From positions 1 to 64,000 of the forward strand of contig JAHHHB010000019.1 in NCBI GenBank assembly GCA_019359545.1: a stretch of DNA of 64,000 bases, in the 5' to 3' direction. Of the stretch, positions 1 through 9,823 are shown in pieces. This stretch comes from Desmonostoc geniculatum HA4340-LM1 (GTDB lineage: Bacteria; Cyanobacteriota; Cyanobacteriia; Cyanobacteriales; Nostocaceae). Numbering within the stretch: position 1 is the first letter of the stretch; each line of letters starts with the position of its first letter. Below the pieces are notes generated by a model. That model ran no database searches, was not told where the DNA came from, and saw only the letters and a list, made by a program, of their open reading frames with translations. A program made the position numbers and the translations under genes.

Positions 1-138
1 CCATTTTTTTCTCTCTAGATGCCTTCAAACCCTCATTTCCTCGTACAGCCAGATAGCGATCGCTCCTTCCGTGCAAATCCTTGTAACTCTCTCCTGGTAA
101 GCTTTCATGATTCGCGGATGAGTCTATAGATATTAGAG

Positions 139-170
139 CCAAGTGGCTGAATTATAATTCAGCCACTTGG
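139..170 (-). terminator. Perfect palindrome after murJ, likely terminator
   Basis: A perfect inverted repeat (14-bp arms at 139-152 and 157-170, TATA centre) starts 14 bp past the murJ stop codon. No T-run follows it on the minus strand, so it may act as an mRNA 3'-end stabiliser or a bidirectional hairpin rather than a classical intrinsic terminator. Bases 1-138 show no gene. Confidence 0.6.
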
Positions 171-183
171 ATCTAACAGAGAG

Positions 184-1788
184 TTATTTTTTCAAAAAAC
201 GCAGACGCAGAGGAGATATCAAAATATTCACCTCTGGTATTTTCATCCATAAAGCGATCGCCGCAAACACCGCAATTCCCACAAAGCCAGATACACACAA
301 CTGCGACAGCATAATCAGTAAACCTGTTTTACCTAACAATTGTTGAGAAGCAACCAAAGTTCCATAGCTGGCTACACCGGCTACTACACTTCCCGCAGTT
401 AAACCGAGAATTGGCACACTCCACTCACGCCAAGGTAAACCATTAAGTTTGCGATCGAGCAACCACAACAGCATTAATAAAGAGCTGCAATTTACACCCA
501 CTGTTGCTAATACTAAACCGGGTGCGCCAAAAGGCCCAACCAAAATCCAATCGAGTGCAGCATTGAGAAAGATATTAAAAGTACTGATGCGAAAGGGTGT
601 CTGTCCATCACCCAAAGCATAAAACACCCGCACCAAGACATCACGCCCCAAATAAACAAACATCCCAATGCCGTAAACAATTAGCAACTCGGAAACTAAC
701 TGTGTCGCATCCCCCTTAAAAGCACCGCGTTCGTAAACCACCTGGACGATGGGTACAGATAGCGCCACCATCAGCGCTCCCAAAGGTAACATGGTGATAG
801 CACTCAGGAATAGTCCTTGACGAATACGTGATTTCAGGTCGTCCCAATGTTCTGGAGCGGCAAGTTTGGCAAATATTGGTAATAGGGGCAATAAAATGAT
901 GTTAGAAATAATTCCTAAGGGAGTTTGCACCAGCAAATTGGCATAGTTAAAACCCGCAGCAGCACCAGGGATGGGACTGGCGAAGTAAAGCACGGTGGCA
1001 AAGTTAATTGGCATCATTCCAGAGGAAATAGTTGCCGGAGTCATGATTTTAACTACTTCTTGGACAGCTGGGGATTTAAAATCAAACCGCAGCCGTAATG
1101 TACCTAGCCCCAATCGCCACTGGACAACTAGCTGTACCAACCACTGGAGAATTGCCCCTGCCAAGGTTCCCCAGGCTAACACCATACCACCGATGAAAGC
1201 GTATTCTGGCTTGATTATGTCCTTGCCCAGTTGCATCGTCATGAAACCAATGCCGATGACAACGGTAATACTTGATAACAAAGGGCTAATAGAGAGCAAC
1301 CAATACTGATTAGCGGCATTAAGAGTACCGAAGCCAATACCAATTAATCCAGAAAATAGAGCCATTGGTGCCATAATCTGGATTTGTTGGATAGCGATCG
1401 CTCTGGTTGTTCCATCCAAACCATGACCGACTATATCAACAATCTCATCTGCCAAGAAAATTTGAGCAACTGTTACCAGTAACAGCAATCCACCCACCAG
1501 TGTTGTCACTGTTTCTACCAAGGGAGCCGCTTCTTGTTGCTTGCGCTTGGCTAAAACACTGACGATCGCACTGTGTAATGGCCCATTCACACCACCTAGT
1601 AAGATTAATAAAAAGCCAGGGATAATATAAGCGTAGCTGTAGGCAGTAGCAGCCGCACCAACACCAAAAGCAGCAGCAATGGCTTGCTGGCGAATTAAAC
1701 CAAAGACTTTACTAATTAATGTGGCAATGGCAACAATGCCAGCAATTCCAGCGAAAGAACGAGAGGGTTTTTGGTCTTGTTGTGTCAC
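184..1788 (-). CDS. murJ: MurJ/MviN family lipid II flippase
   Basis: The 534-residue integral membrane protein matches the MurJ/MviN branch of the MOP flippase superfamily in length and hydrophobic pattern (about 14 membrane segments). Family members flip lipid II, the peptidoglycan precursor, across the plasma membrane. The N-terminal stretch with ISKVFGLIRQQAIAAAFG (about residues 25-42) is the typical MurJ opening, with the conserved arginine after the first helix. The start is a GTG at 1786-1788; no in-frame ATG lies upstream before the inserted TnpB element, whose right end is only 50 bp away. The native promoter was therefore probably displaced, and the gene may now depend on a promoter in the element or on read-through from tnpB, which is on the same strand. 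A palindrome follows the stop codon. Family assignment is firm; the substrate is known from the family, not shown here. Confidence 0.93.
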   Translation of the reverse strand: MTQQDQKPSRSFAGIAGIVAIATLISKVFGLIRQQAIAAAFGVGAAATAYSYAYIIPGFLLILLGGVNGPLHSAIVSVLAKRKQQEAAPLVETVTTLVGGLLLLVTVAQIFLADEIVDIVGHGLDGTTRAIAIQQIQIMAPMALFSGLIGIGFGTLNAANQYWLLSISPLLSSITVVIGIGFMTMQLGKDIIKPEYAFIGGMVLAWGTLAGAILQWLVQLVVQWRLGLGTLRLRFDFKSPAVQEVVKIMTPATISSGMMPINFATVLYFASPIPGAAAGFNYANLLVQTPLGIISNIILLPLLPIFAKLAAPEHWDDLKSRIRQGLFLSAITMLPLGALMVALSVPIVQVVYERGAFKGDATQLVSELLIVYGIGMFVYLGRDVLVRVFYALGDGQTPFRISTFNIFLNAALDWILVGPFGAPGLVLATVGVNCSSLLMLLWLLDRKLNGLPWREWSVPILGLTAGSVVAGVASYGTLVASQQLLGKTGLLIMLSQLCVSGFVGIAVFAAIALWMKIPEVNILISPLRLRFLKK

Positions 1789-1837
1789 GAAGAATACCTG
1801 AATACTCTTGCAGAGTGCATATCTGAAAACATTTAAC

Positions 1838-1960
1838 GTGAACTACCGTACACTTGCGCTACGCGGTAAGTGTGGGCTTCCCAATTCATTGGCAACTGCC
1901 TCTACAGTAGTAGACTTACGCCCATACCGTTTTGGTCTGACATTGCCTCCAAGGGCAGTA
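1838..1960 (-). ncRNA. Predicted TnpB guide RNA (reRNA/omega RNA) scaffold
   Basis: In this family the guide RNA overlaps the 3' end of tnpB and runs through the right end into flanking DNA. Here the last part of tnpB and the right end share AATGAATTGGGAAGCC and GGTAGTTCAC with element 2. Between these blocks is a hairpin whose arms (1850-1855 and 1868-1873) differ from element 2 by compensatory changes. The first 20 nt of guide past the boundary would be GTTAAATGTTTTCAGATATG. The 5' limit is a guess. Confidence 0.5.
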
Positions 1961-3066
1961 TCGCTGGTTCCCAACGATAATATCCGCAAGCCTTCATTTT
2001 TGATATTCAGCGCCGCGTTCGTATCTCGGTCGTGACGACTTCCACAATGGGGACAATCAAATTCACGCACCGATAAATCCATCTTTGACAGCGACAGCAA
2101 AGTATTAGAACAAAGGTGTGTTGATGGAAAAAATCTACCAATTTCTAAGTAGATTTTTCCTTCAGCCTCTGCTTTATATTTGAGCATGGTGCAAAATATT
2201 CCCCATGCAACATCAGCAATAGCCTGAGCCAAGGAATGATTTTGAATCATGTTCTTTACTGCTAGATTTTCTACTGCAATAACTTGGTTCTCGTTTACTA
2301 TCTTGCGGGATAGCTTGTGCAGAAAATCTTCACGAATTCTAGATATTTTTGAGTGAACTTTTGCTAGAGCGAGTTTAGCTTTTTGACGATTGTTAGTTGT
2401 CTTGTCTTTCTTCCGTGATAATTTACGCTGTTTGCGTTTTAGATTGATTTCGTGCTTTTTCAAGTGTCTAGGATTCTGATACTTAGAGCCATCACTTGTT
2501 ACACAGAAATCAATCAAACCCAGGTCAATACCTATTGCTTTGCCTTGACTATTTGGTGTTAAAATATCTAATTCATTATCAATCAATAGCGAAGCATAAT
2601 ACCTCCCATCAGGCATTTTAGAAACGGTTACAGTTTTCAGTTTACCTGTAGCATCTCGATGGATTTTTGCTTTAACAGTTCCTAGTTTTCCAGGGAATTT
2701 AATCTGTGTATAGCTGAGTATTTTGACATTAGCGGGATACTGAAGAGACTGTCTGCCATGTCTATTTTTAAGCGTTGGATACTTGGCTCGACCATCAAAG
2801 AAATTGATAAACGCTTGAGATAAGTTTAAACATGATTGCTGAAGGCATTGCGAGTAGCATTCTTTCAACCACTCATGTTCAACTTTCCAAATGGGTATTT
2901 GCCTCTTCATGTCGTAAGCAGATAAGCCTTTACCAGTCTCTTTGTAAGTCACAGACATGGTTACAAGGGATTGATTCCAGATCCAGCGAACACAACCAAA
3001 AGCCTGAGCTATATGTTGCTGTTGTTCTTTGGTTGGGTAAATCCTAACTTTGACTGCTCTTAACAT
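1843..3066 (-). CDS. tnpB: TnpB, RNA-guided nuclease of IS200/IS605 family
   Basis: The 407-residue protein has an N-terminal helix-turn-helix/WED-like part starting MLRAVKVRIYP. A RuvC-like fold follows, with the three acidic motifs in order: IGIDLG (about residue 178), AVENL (about 270) and HDRDTNAALNI (about 345). TnpB proteins are RNA-guided DNA endonucleases that keep the element in place by cutting empty sites. The zinc-ribbon region is unusual. The second pair reads CPHC, but the first reads CSNTLL instead of the usual CSxCG, so one zinc ligand is missing. The TnpB at 32464-33702 has the same change, so it is a lineage feature rather than random decay. The start is the ATG at 3066. The frame is intact with all catalytic residues present, so activity is plausible. 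Confidence 0.92.
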   Translation of the reverse strand: MLRAVKVRIYPTKEQQQHIAQAFGCVRWIWNQSLVTMSVTYKETGKGLSAYDMKRQIPIWKVEHEWLKECYSQCLQQSCLNLSQAFINFFDGRAKYPTLKNRHGRQSLQYPANVKILSYTQIKFPGKLGTVKAKIHRDATGKLKTVTVSKMPDGRYYASLLIDNELDILTPNSQGKAIGIDLGLIDFCVTSDGSKYQNPRHLKKHEINLKRKQRKLSRKKDKTTNNRQKAKLALAKVHSKISRIREDFLHKLSRKIVNENQVIAVENLAVKNMIQNHSLAQAIADVAWGIFCTMLKYKAEAEGKIYLEIGRFFPSTHLCSNTLLSLSKMDLSVREFDCPHCGSRHDRDTNAALNIKNEGLRILSLGTSDTALGGNVRPKRYGRKSTTVEAVANELGSPHLPRSASVR

Positions 3067-3177
3067 GATATCAACTTTATCACGATTGCATAATCATGAT
3101 AACATTATTGACATCTCCCCCGGCTAGAAGCGCGGGGAATTCTAAAAGGATGTTACGCCTCGGTCTGAGCTTCCTCA

Positions 3178-3360
3178 GTGATTGTTAACTGTATTCCATA
3201 TTTAAGAAAAGAATTTCCAGAATTAAAAAAACTACCCGCTTTGTGGACACCGACCTATTTTGTAGCGTCAACAGGTCAAGTCAGCACTGATAGCGAAGCG
3301 GGCGAGCGTACCCGCTCGACGGTAGTTAAGAAATATATTGAAAATCAGCGAGGACAATAG
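3178..3360 (+). pseudogene. Relic of IS200/IS605 TnpA (Y1 transposase) C-terminus
   Basis: Only the last ~45 residues of a TnpA-like protein remain: RKEFPELKKLPALWTPTYFV, then VSTD and KKYIENQRGQ, which are typical of the C-terminal part of HUH Y1 transposases. The catalytic HUH and Tyr region is absent. Between VSTD and VVKKYIENQ, about 30 bp of a GC-rich palindromic repeat (CGAGCG/CGCTCG arms near 3302-3320) has been inserted without breaking the frame. A double hairpin at 3379-3435 follows, as at the ends of IS200-like elements. Element 1 begins exactly at the left edge of this relic, so it may have landed in or next to an older copy. Not functional. Confidence 0.7.
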
Positions 3361-3378
3361 GAGAAACGCCGGACTAAA

Positions 3379-3435
3379 GGGAGAGCGGGTCGCGTTTCAT
3401 CCCCTCTCGCGCATAGTAGGGGTTCTCATGCTCCC
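3379..3435 (+). repeat. Nested hairpin resembling an IS200/IS605 end
   Basis: Outer arms GGGAG/CTCCC (3379-3383 and 3431-3435) enclose a second stem CCCCT/AGGGG (3401-3405 and 3418-3422). It lies just after the tnpA relic and fits the subterminal hairpin of its lost element. Confidence 0.5.
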
Positions 3436-4109
3436 ATTATGCTCTGATAGAAAAAAGAATTAAAGGATTTAGCTTCTTGTCGTCAGACATCGCCTTTCCC
3501 CTAGTAGATACACTAGAAGGCATTGACAAAGCGATCGTCCAAAATTACAACAATTTTCACCAGACAGGCAATAGCCAGTGCCCGTCTACATATTTATGTG
3601 TACGTTTAAAAACGTTAGTATTTGACGCCAAGCGATACTTAGACATCCAATCAAATTGGTGAGGGCTGCCATTTGTCTTTGTCATTTGTGTTTACAAAGG
3701 ACTAAGTGACACTAGGTCTGAGCTAGGGATTTCAACCCTAACTCAAGCGCAGCCCTGAGAAAAGTGGGAAACTGTGCAGGACTGGAAACATTGATAACTG
3801 ATTGTTAACAAGTTGTGAAGATAAGTCAAGAAAGGGGAATTATAACAATAAGCATCTTCTTTAAAAGAATTGGATAGTCAGAATCCAGAATAATTAAAAG
3901 ATCAAGGGTGCTATAGCTTCTTAATTTTATTCAAATTATTAAGCTTCAATCTCAAAGTCTTCTGAATTCTGACTTCTGTATTCTGTATTCTCAATATTTA
4001 CATGGATACTTCAAGAAGAAGTTTGTCATCCTCAGAAGCTTGACACTGTTCAACGCGACGAAGTTTGACATGATAAATCTTTGTAGAACAATCCCTCAAA
4101 TCAATAGCA
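3436..4109. other. Spacer before the histidine kinase gene; no supported gene
   Basis: The stretch holds a 61-codon open frame at 3477-3662 with no recognisable domain, possibly a relic. It also has a run of degenerate heptamers based on GAATTCT/TATTCTG at 3959-3992. The A+T-rich DNA at 3800-4100 probably carries the promoter of the histidine kinase, but no box stands out. Confidence 0.4.
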
Positions 4110-7100
4110 ATGGAACTCAATTCAAATTTCACCGAAAATCAACTTCTATTGTCAAGCGCTCAGCTTCAAGAGCAACTAGAGAAACAAAAGGCTCTGGCGA
4201 GTGTGATTGTGCGAATTCGGGAGTCTCTTGAGTTAAAGACGATTTTTCAAACTACAGTTACAGAAGTGCGCCAGTTGCTCAATGCTGACCGAGTAGGGGT
4301 GTTTCAATTTGACCTAGAAAAAGATTGGGAAGGAGAATTTATTTCTGAGGATGTTGCACCTGGTTGGACTTCAGCAATGACAGTCAAAGTCCACGACCAT
4401 TGCTTTGGAGAACAATTTTCTTCTATTTATCAACAGGGAAAAGTGCAAGCAATTGCTGATATTTACGAAGCGGGACTGAGTGATTGTCATACAAAATTTT
4501 TGGGTCAATTTCAAATCCGCGCCAACCTCATTGTCCCTCTATTAAGAGAGAAGAAACTGTGGGGATTACTTTGCATTCATCAGTGTAGTGAGGCTCGTAA
4601 CTGGAAAAAATCAGAAATTGAATTTATTCGTCAAATTGCTGACCATTTAACAGTTGCCATTCAACAAGTAAAGCATCTCCATGAAGTCCAATTACAAGCT
4701 GCAAAATTAGCTCAAGCAGCCCAGCGCGACCAAGTAATTGCTCAGCTTGTTGATACAATTCGTTCGCCTCTGGATCTTGACACCATCTTTAAAACAACAA
4801 CTGAAGAAATACGCAAACTACTGCAAGCCGATCGAGTTGCGATTTTTCGCTTCTATCCCGATTGGAGTGGTAGCTTTGTGGCTGAATCATTTGCCGAAGG
4901 GTGGACCGCCTTAGTTGGTATTCAACCTGCGATCGCTGATACTTATTTACAACAAACTCAAGGGGGACGCTACCTTAAAAATCAGACATTTACAGTCAAT
5001 GACATTTATCAAGCCGGATTAACAAATTGCCACGTCACTCTGTTAGAACAATTTCAAGCAAAAGCTTTTTCAACTGCCCCAATTCTTCAAGGAGATAAAC
5101 TTTGGGGAATTATTGCTGCTTACCAAAATCTCTTACCGAGAGAATGGCAATCCTATGAAGTTGAATCACTCAGCAAAATCGGTACACAAATTGGTGTAGT
5201 ACTGCGACACCATGAGTTGTTAGCACAAGCTCAGTATCAAGCAGAACAACAGAAGACATTAACTAGCGTAATTACTCGCATTCGTAAGTCTTTGGATTTG
5301 GATACAATCTTTCAAACTTCTGTGACTGAGGTGCGGCAAATGCTGCAAACAGACCGAGTGGCAGTCTTTTGTTTTGATCCTCAAAAAAACTGGGAAGGAG
5401 AATTTATTTCTGAAGATGTTGTAAGTGGATGGAACTCAGTAATCACTGCAAAAGTCTACGACCACTGTTTTGGGGAACAGTTTGCTATTGATTATCAACA
5501 AGGTCGGGTACAAGCAGTAGCAGATATTTACGACGCAGGATTAAGTGAATGTCATGCAGCCATTCTCGGCAGATTTCAAGTGCGGGCTAATCTGGTAGTT
5601 CCTTTGTTGAAGCAAGGTCAATTATGGGGATTATTGTGTGTTCATCAATGCAGCAATCCTCGAACTTGGCAGCCTTCAGAAATTGAATTTGTCAGCCAAA
5701 TTGCAGAAAATTTATGGGTTGCTTTACAACATAACAAACTCTTGCATGAAGCTCGATATCAAGCAGAGCAACAAAAGATATTAACTAGTGTTATTGCTCG
5801 AATTCGTGAATCTTTAGATTTAGATACAATCTTTCAAACATCTGTTACCGAAATGCGGCAACTACTCAAAGCCGACCGAGTAGGAGTGTTCCGCTTTAAT
5901 GCACAAAATGATTGGGAAGGAGAATTTGTTTATGAAGATGTAGCTGCCAGTTGGACTTCAGCAATAGCAGAAAAAGTTTACGATCACTGTTTTGGTGAAC
6001 ATTTTGCACCGCTTTATGCCCAAGGTCGAGTAAATGCGATCGCTGATATTTATCAAGGTAAATTTCAAGGCTGTTATATACAAATCCTAGAGACATTTCA
6101 AGTGCGTGCAAATATGGTTGCTCCACTTTTGAAAAAAGGCGAACTTTGGGGATTGCTGTGTATTCATCAATGTAACGCTCCTCGTCATTGGCAACAATCG
6201 GAAATTGAATTTGCTACTCAAATTGCCGAGCAATTAGGAGTAGCATTAAAACAAGATTCCTATTTTAAACAAGTTCAAATGCAAGCTGTCCAGTTAGCAG
6301 AAGCTACCGAACGAGAGAAAGCAATGGAACGACAAGAATTGTTGGCTGCTACTATTGATAAAATACGTCAATCTCTAGATATTCAAACTATTTTTAGAAC
6401 CACCACTCAAGCTGTGCGAGAGCTACTTGAAGTTGAGCGAGTGGCAATTTATCGCTTTAACTCAGATTGGAGCGGTAAATTTGTAGCAGATTCCTTCAAA
6501 GATGGTTGGAAACCTGTTGTACAAACTCAACCATTGATTATAGAAACCTTTGAAGATACAGATGATGATAATGAACTTCCACGCAACGAAACTTTCGTTC
6601 CCATTCGCCAAGGTGAAAAATTATGGGGTTTGTTAGTTGCGTATCAAAATTCCCAACCGCGTTATTGGAAAGAAGAAGAAATTAATTTACTAGCTCAAGT
6701 AGGAGTGCAACTGGGTATTGCGATTCAGCAAGCAGAATTGCTCGAACAAACTAAACGTCAAACTTCAGAACTTACTCAAGCCTTGCAAGAATTAAAACAA
6801 ACTCAAAGCAGATTGATTCAGGGTGAGAAAATGGCAGGTTTAGGACAACTCTTGGCTGGTGTCGCCCATGAAATTAATAACCCAATTAGTTTTATTTTTG
6901 GCAATCTCATACATTTAAAAGAATATACTCAAGAACTGCTGGATGTTGTGAAACTTTATCGGGGAATTCCAGATGTGCAAAAGAAAATTGACAAGACTGA
7001 TTTGGATTTTATTATTGAAGATTTACCTAAAACTGTTGACTCGATGCAGGTAGGAGCAGAGCGGATTCATGAGATTGTCCTATCACTGCGAAACTTCTCT

Positions 7101-7637
7101 CGTACAGATGAGGCGGAATTGAGAGCAGTAGACGTTCATGAAGGTTTAGATAGTACTTTGCTAATTTTAGGGCATCGGCTGAAAAACAGTAGCGATCGCC
7201 CTGCTGTTGAGGTTATTAAAGAATATAGCACCTTACCTTTACTCGAATGCTATCCGGCACAATTAAATCAGGTGTTTATGAATCTCCTGAGTAACAGCGT
7301 TGATGCATTAGAGGAAAAGTTTAAAATTATACAGCATAAGTATTCAGAATCAGCAGAAAGATGCCCAAGAATTCCTTTGACTATCTGGATTAGTACCCAA
7401 ATTATTAATAATCAAGTTTTAATTAGAATAGCTGATAATGGTCTGGGTATTCCAGAGGAAGTGCGCTCGCACATTTTTGACCCCTTCTTCACCACCAAAG
7501 CACCAGGTAAAGGTACAGGCTTAGGATTGTCTATCAGCTATCAAATTGTGGTCGAAAAACATCATGGTGAAATTAAATGTTTGTCCAAAGCAGGAGAAGG
7601 AACAGAATTTTTAATTAAAATTCCTACTGATAATTAA
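4110..7637 (+). CDS. Multi-GAF histidine kinase with cyanobacteriochrome-like GAF domains
   Basis: The 1175-residue, apparently soluble sensor kinase has five GAF domains (about 30-185, 205-365, 385-540, 555-715, 745-875). A short coiled coil follows, then a dimerisation domain with the H-box [11 protein letters not shown] (His920) and an HATPase domain with N-box [11 protein letters not shown]1 ADNGLGI, F-box FDPFFTT and [11 protein letters not shown]1, GAF3 and GAF4 contain DHCF (Cys98, Cys453, Cys627), which fits the DXCF motif of blue/green-type cyanobacteriochromes. GAF1, GAF2 and GAF3 carry the canonical CH pair (Cys126-His127, Cys307-His308, Cys481-His482); GAF4 has Cys655-Tyr656 and GAF5 has neither. 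GAF1 and GAF3 thus hold both cysteines needed for two-cysteine bilin photochemistry. No receiver or output domain is fused, so a separate response regulator is expected; none is adjacent. The light-sensing role is inferred. The kinase assignment is firm. Confidence 0.9.
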   Translation: MELNSNFTENQLLLSSAQLQEQLEKQKALASVIVRIRESLELKTIFQTTVTEVRQLLNADRVGVFQFDLEKDWEGEFISEDVAPGWTSAMTVKVHDHCFGEQFSSIYQQGKVQAIADIYEAGLSDCHTKFLGQFQIRANLIVPLLREKKLWGLLCIHQCSEARNWKKSEIEFIRQIADHLTVAIQQVKHLHEVQLQAAKLAQAAQRDQVIAQLVDTIRSPLDLDTIFKTTTEEIRKLLQADRVAIFRFYPDWSGSFVAESFAEGWTALVGIQPAIADTYLQQTQGGRYLKNQTFTVNDIYQAGLTNCHVTLLEQFQAKAFSTAPILQGDKLWGIIAAYQNLLPREWQSYEVESLSKIGTQIGVVLRHHELLAQAQYQAEQQKTLTSVITRIRKSLDLDTIFQTSVTEVRQMLQTDRVAVFCFDPQKNWEGEFISEDVVSGWNSVITAKVYDHCFGEQFAIDYQQGRVQAVADIYDAGLSECHAAILGRFQVRANLVVPLLKQGQLWGLLCVHQCSNPRTWQPSEIEFVSQIAENLWVALQHNKLLHEARYQAEQQKILTSVIARIRESLDLDTIFQTSVTEMRQLLKADRVGVFRFNAQNDWEGEFVYEDVAASWTSAIAEKVYDHCFGEHFAPLYAQGRVNAIADIYQGKFQGCYIQILETFQVRANMVAPLLKKGELWGLLCIHQCNAPRHWQQSEIEFATQIAEQLGVALKQDSYFKQVQMQAVQLAEATEREKAMERQELLAATIDKIRQSLDIQTIFRTTTQAVRELLEVERVAIYRFNSDWSGKFVADSFKDGWKPVVQTQPLIIETFEDTDDDNELPRNETFVPIRQGEKLWGLLVAYQNSQPRYWKEEEINLLAQVGVQLGIAIQQAELLEQTKRQTSELTQALQELKQTQSRLIQGEKMAGLGQLLAGVAHEINNPISFIFGNLIHLKEYTQELLDVVKLYRGIPDVQKKIDKTDLDFIIEDLPKTVDSMQVGAERIHEIVLSLRNFSRTDEAELRAVDVHEGLDSTLLILGHRLKNSSDRPAVEVIKEYSTLPLLECYPAQLNQVFMNLLSNSVDALEEKFKIIQHKYSESAERCPRIPLTIWISTQIINNQVLIRIADNGLGIPEEVRSHIFDPFFTTKAPGKGTGLGLSISYQIVVEKHHGEIKCLSKAGEGTEFLIKIPTDN

Positions 7638-8279
7638 AAAGAAGACTTCAGAATGGGCTACACACCGCAGCGCTAACAGAATTCAAGAATTACAATCAAT
7701 CAGGACTTACGCAAAAGATAACGAAATTAGCGGTAATACCCTGCGGGAAGCCGCTTTGCGTCTACATGAATTACTGCTACCCAAGAATAAGATTTTCATT
7801 CACATCTTGTGTATAGCGGTTCCCATTGAGATGCGGTACAAGACTATATCGCCAGGTGTAGGGGCACGGCATTGCCCATTGGTGTAAACTTAAGCTCAAA
7901 TGCTTATCTCACAGGCGTTTTACCCCCCTTAGTTCCCCCTTATAAAGCAATACGGCTCAGTTAAGGATAATTGTAGGTTGGGTTGAACGAAGTCAAACCC
8001 AACAAATGCTCGAAAATGTTGGGTTTCGTTCCTCAACCCAACCTACAGGAGTTCAGTTGTTAGTCTTAACTGAACTGTATTGCCTTATAAAGGGGGAAAA
8101 AGAAATGCAGTTCCCTCCCCTTTATAAGGGGAGGGTTAGGGTGGGGTAACACGTTGAGTGATGGTCAGTGAGTGAACTCAATATTACGTCTTCATAAGGG
8201 TTTCACGTTAAGTTGACACCTATGGGCAATGCCGTGCTGCTCTACTTAGTACTTTATCTCCATAAAAAACGCTATCCAT
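7638..8279. other. Repeat-rich spacer between convergent genes
   Basis: The 640-bp gap separates two convergent genes and has no supported gene. It contains CAGGACTTACGCA at about 7702 (the end sequence of a foldback family seen again near 36.7 kb), a complete foldback element at 7948-8082, and C-rich/G-rich blocks (7921-7940, 8101-8150) of a common intergenic repeat. Confidence 0.6.
7938..8092. mobile_element. MITE-like foldback element with 10-bp target duplication
   Basis: The terminal inverted repeats are 18 bp (7948-7965 and 8065-8082; 16 of 18 match; the right one reads CTTAACTGAACTGTATTG). Perfect 10-bp direct repeats CCTTATAAAG flank them at 7938-7947 and 8083-8092. An internal palindrome (GTAGGTTGGGTT/AACCCAACCTAC) fills the centre. 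Another member of the family, with perfect 18-bp ends and a different 10-bp duplication, lies at 28829-29084. Confidence 0.8.
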
Positions 8280-9578
8280 TTATTCAAATTCATCAATTGT
8301 AGCGGGAGGATTAGCCTTTTTTTGATTAGCAATATTCTCCTGATACCACTTCATTAATGGAGTGGCACTAATACCATGCACAATCACAGAAACTACAATA
8401 GTAGTGTAAGTTATCCAGGCAATTTGTTCGGCTGCTTCATCTTTTAAACCATTACCAAACGCATAAGCAAGATAATATAAAGAGCCAACACCGCGAATAC
8501 CAAACCATCCCAATAGCCAACGAGTGCCTCGTTCCAAATTGCGGCGGCGTGAGTTTAAAGGACGTTTACCGATTGTGCTAATCCAGACTCCTACAGGTCT
8601 AATTACCAAGAATAACAAAATTATTACTAAAAAAGATTGCCTAGCATAATTGAGCATTGGCTGGAATAATAATATTGACCCCAGTAGTAAAATTGTTCCA
8701 ACTTCTAGCAGCTTTTCAAGTCGCTCAATAAATTCCAATTGTGCTAAAGGCTTTTCCGGATTTCTGTAACTGCGTTGGACAACTAACCCAGCCACAAATA
8801 CTGCCAGAAATCCATAGCCATTAACCATTTCAGTCAAAGAATAAGTGAGTAAAATTGTACTGATGGCAACAAAATCTTCCATCAATTCATCGGCAGGACG
8901 GCGTTTTTCGATTCTTTTTTCAATCCAAACTATTGATTTTGCAACAATAATTCCCATGATAATGGCAACAGCGATCGCCCAAATTAAATCAACAACAATC
9001 CACTGTTTAAACCAGTCATTCCAATTATCATTTTTTAACGCAGAAAGACCAAAATAAACAAAGGGAAAAGCTAAAGCATCGTTTAATCCACCTTCTGAAG
9101 TTAAACCAAATCGCAACTCGTCTTGGTCTTTTGTATCAGTCAGTTGGACTTCTGAGGCTAATACTGGATCGGTAGGTGCGAGAATTGCTCCTAATAAAAT
9201 TGCTTCTCCCCAATTCATCCCTAGAAATAATTTACCCACAGTCGCTAAGGCAACAATTGAAATTGGCATCAGCAATAAAATCAATCGCACCGTAATATTC
9301 CAAGCATTTAAATTGAATGGACGAATAATTTTTAAGCCGCAACTAAATACAGAAATAATCACCACAATTTCTGTTAGTTTTTCCAGTAGTTCCGTGTTGA
9401 AAACTTCATCTTGACGTAATTGAATAAGTCCTAAGCCGTAAGGCCCTAGAAAAATACCAACAATTAGATAGATAATCGCAAAAGAAAGAGGTAATCGAGA
9501 AATCCAACCTGACCCCAAGGTGACTATTAGTAAAAGTAGACCAATTACAAATAGATCGAGAATATAGATATCTACCAT
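8280..9578 (-). CDS. CPA1-type Na+(K+)/H+ antiporter
   Basis: The 432-residue protein has about 12 membrane segments and belongs to the Na_H_Exchanger family (CPA1, NhaP-like). Recognisable parts are LAPTDPVLASEVQL (about residues 133-146, with the TDP of the unwound helix), the ion-binding pair Asn166-Asp167 in EGGLNDALAFP, and GWFGIRGVGSLYYLAYA in the second half, with the conserved arginine. Family members swap cytoplasmic Na+ or K+ for protons in pH and salt balance. The hydrophilic C-terminal tail is short, so there is no TrkA-C or cNMP regulatory domain. The start is the ATG at 9578. The gene stands alone, convergent with the kinase gene and divergent from the TPR gene. Ion preference cannot be read from the sequence. 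Confidence 0.9.
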   Translation of the reverse strand: MVDIYILDLFVIGLLLLIVTLGSGWISRLPLSFAIIYLIVGIFLGPYGLGLIQLRQDEVFNTELLEKLTEIVVIISVFSCGLKIIRPFNLNAWNITVRLILLLMPISIVALATVGKLFLGMNWGEAILLGAILAPTDPVLASEVQLTDTKDQDELRFGLTSEGGLNDALAFPFVYFGLSALKNDNWNDWFKQWIVVDLIWAIAVAIIMGIIVAKSIVWIEKRIEKRRPADELMEDFVAISTILLTYSLTEMVNGYGFLAVFVAGLVVQRSYRNPEKPLAQLEFIERLEKLLEVGTILLLGSILLFQPMLNYARQSFLVIILLFLVIRPVGVWISTIGKRPLNSRRRNLERGTRWLLGWFGIRGVGSLYYLAYAFGNGLKDEAAEQIAWITYTTIVVSVIVHGISATPLMKWYQENIANQKKANPPATIDEFE

Positions 9579-9823
9579 ATAGGAAAGTATATAAAAATTA
9601 GGCGTTGCTTTGCCAGCTTAGTTGTAATAGCTTCTAATTAGAAATCACCTATAGGTAGATTTTATAAAAAAAAATTATTTAAGATAATTAAGCAGATTCA
9701 GCAAAAATTACGAAATCAAGCAAAGCCAAGCTGAATACTTAAAATATCAAGAGTAAGTCCATAGATTAGGCTACTAAACCAAGCCTCCTCGAATTTAATT
9801 ACTGAATCAAGCAAATAAATGCC

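Larger units (their letters stand above)
1838..3177 (-). mobile_element. IS200/IS605-type element carrying only tnpB (element 1)
   Basis: Boundaries are inferred by comparison with the second element at 32455-33998. On the minus strand both right ends finish in GGTAGTTCAC just past the tnpB stop. In both cases the left flank ends in TCAC, which would be the target-adjacent motif (here at 3178-3181, read on the minus strand). The left end holds hairpin-forming sequences: a 5-bp stem at 3164-3177 and a CCCCGG/GCGCGGGG structure near 3118-3137. No tnpA lies inside, so movement would need a transposase supplied in trans. No target duplication is expected for this family and none is seen. Confidence 0.75.

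Noticed and set aside
3477..3662. 61-codon open frame starting within the spacer
   Set aside because: No recognisable domain and no clear ribosome-binding site; it follows a tnpA relic and may itself be a remnant. Not listed as a gene.
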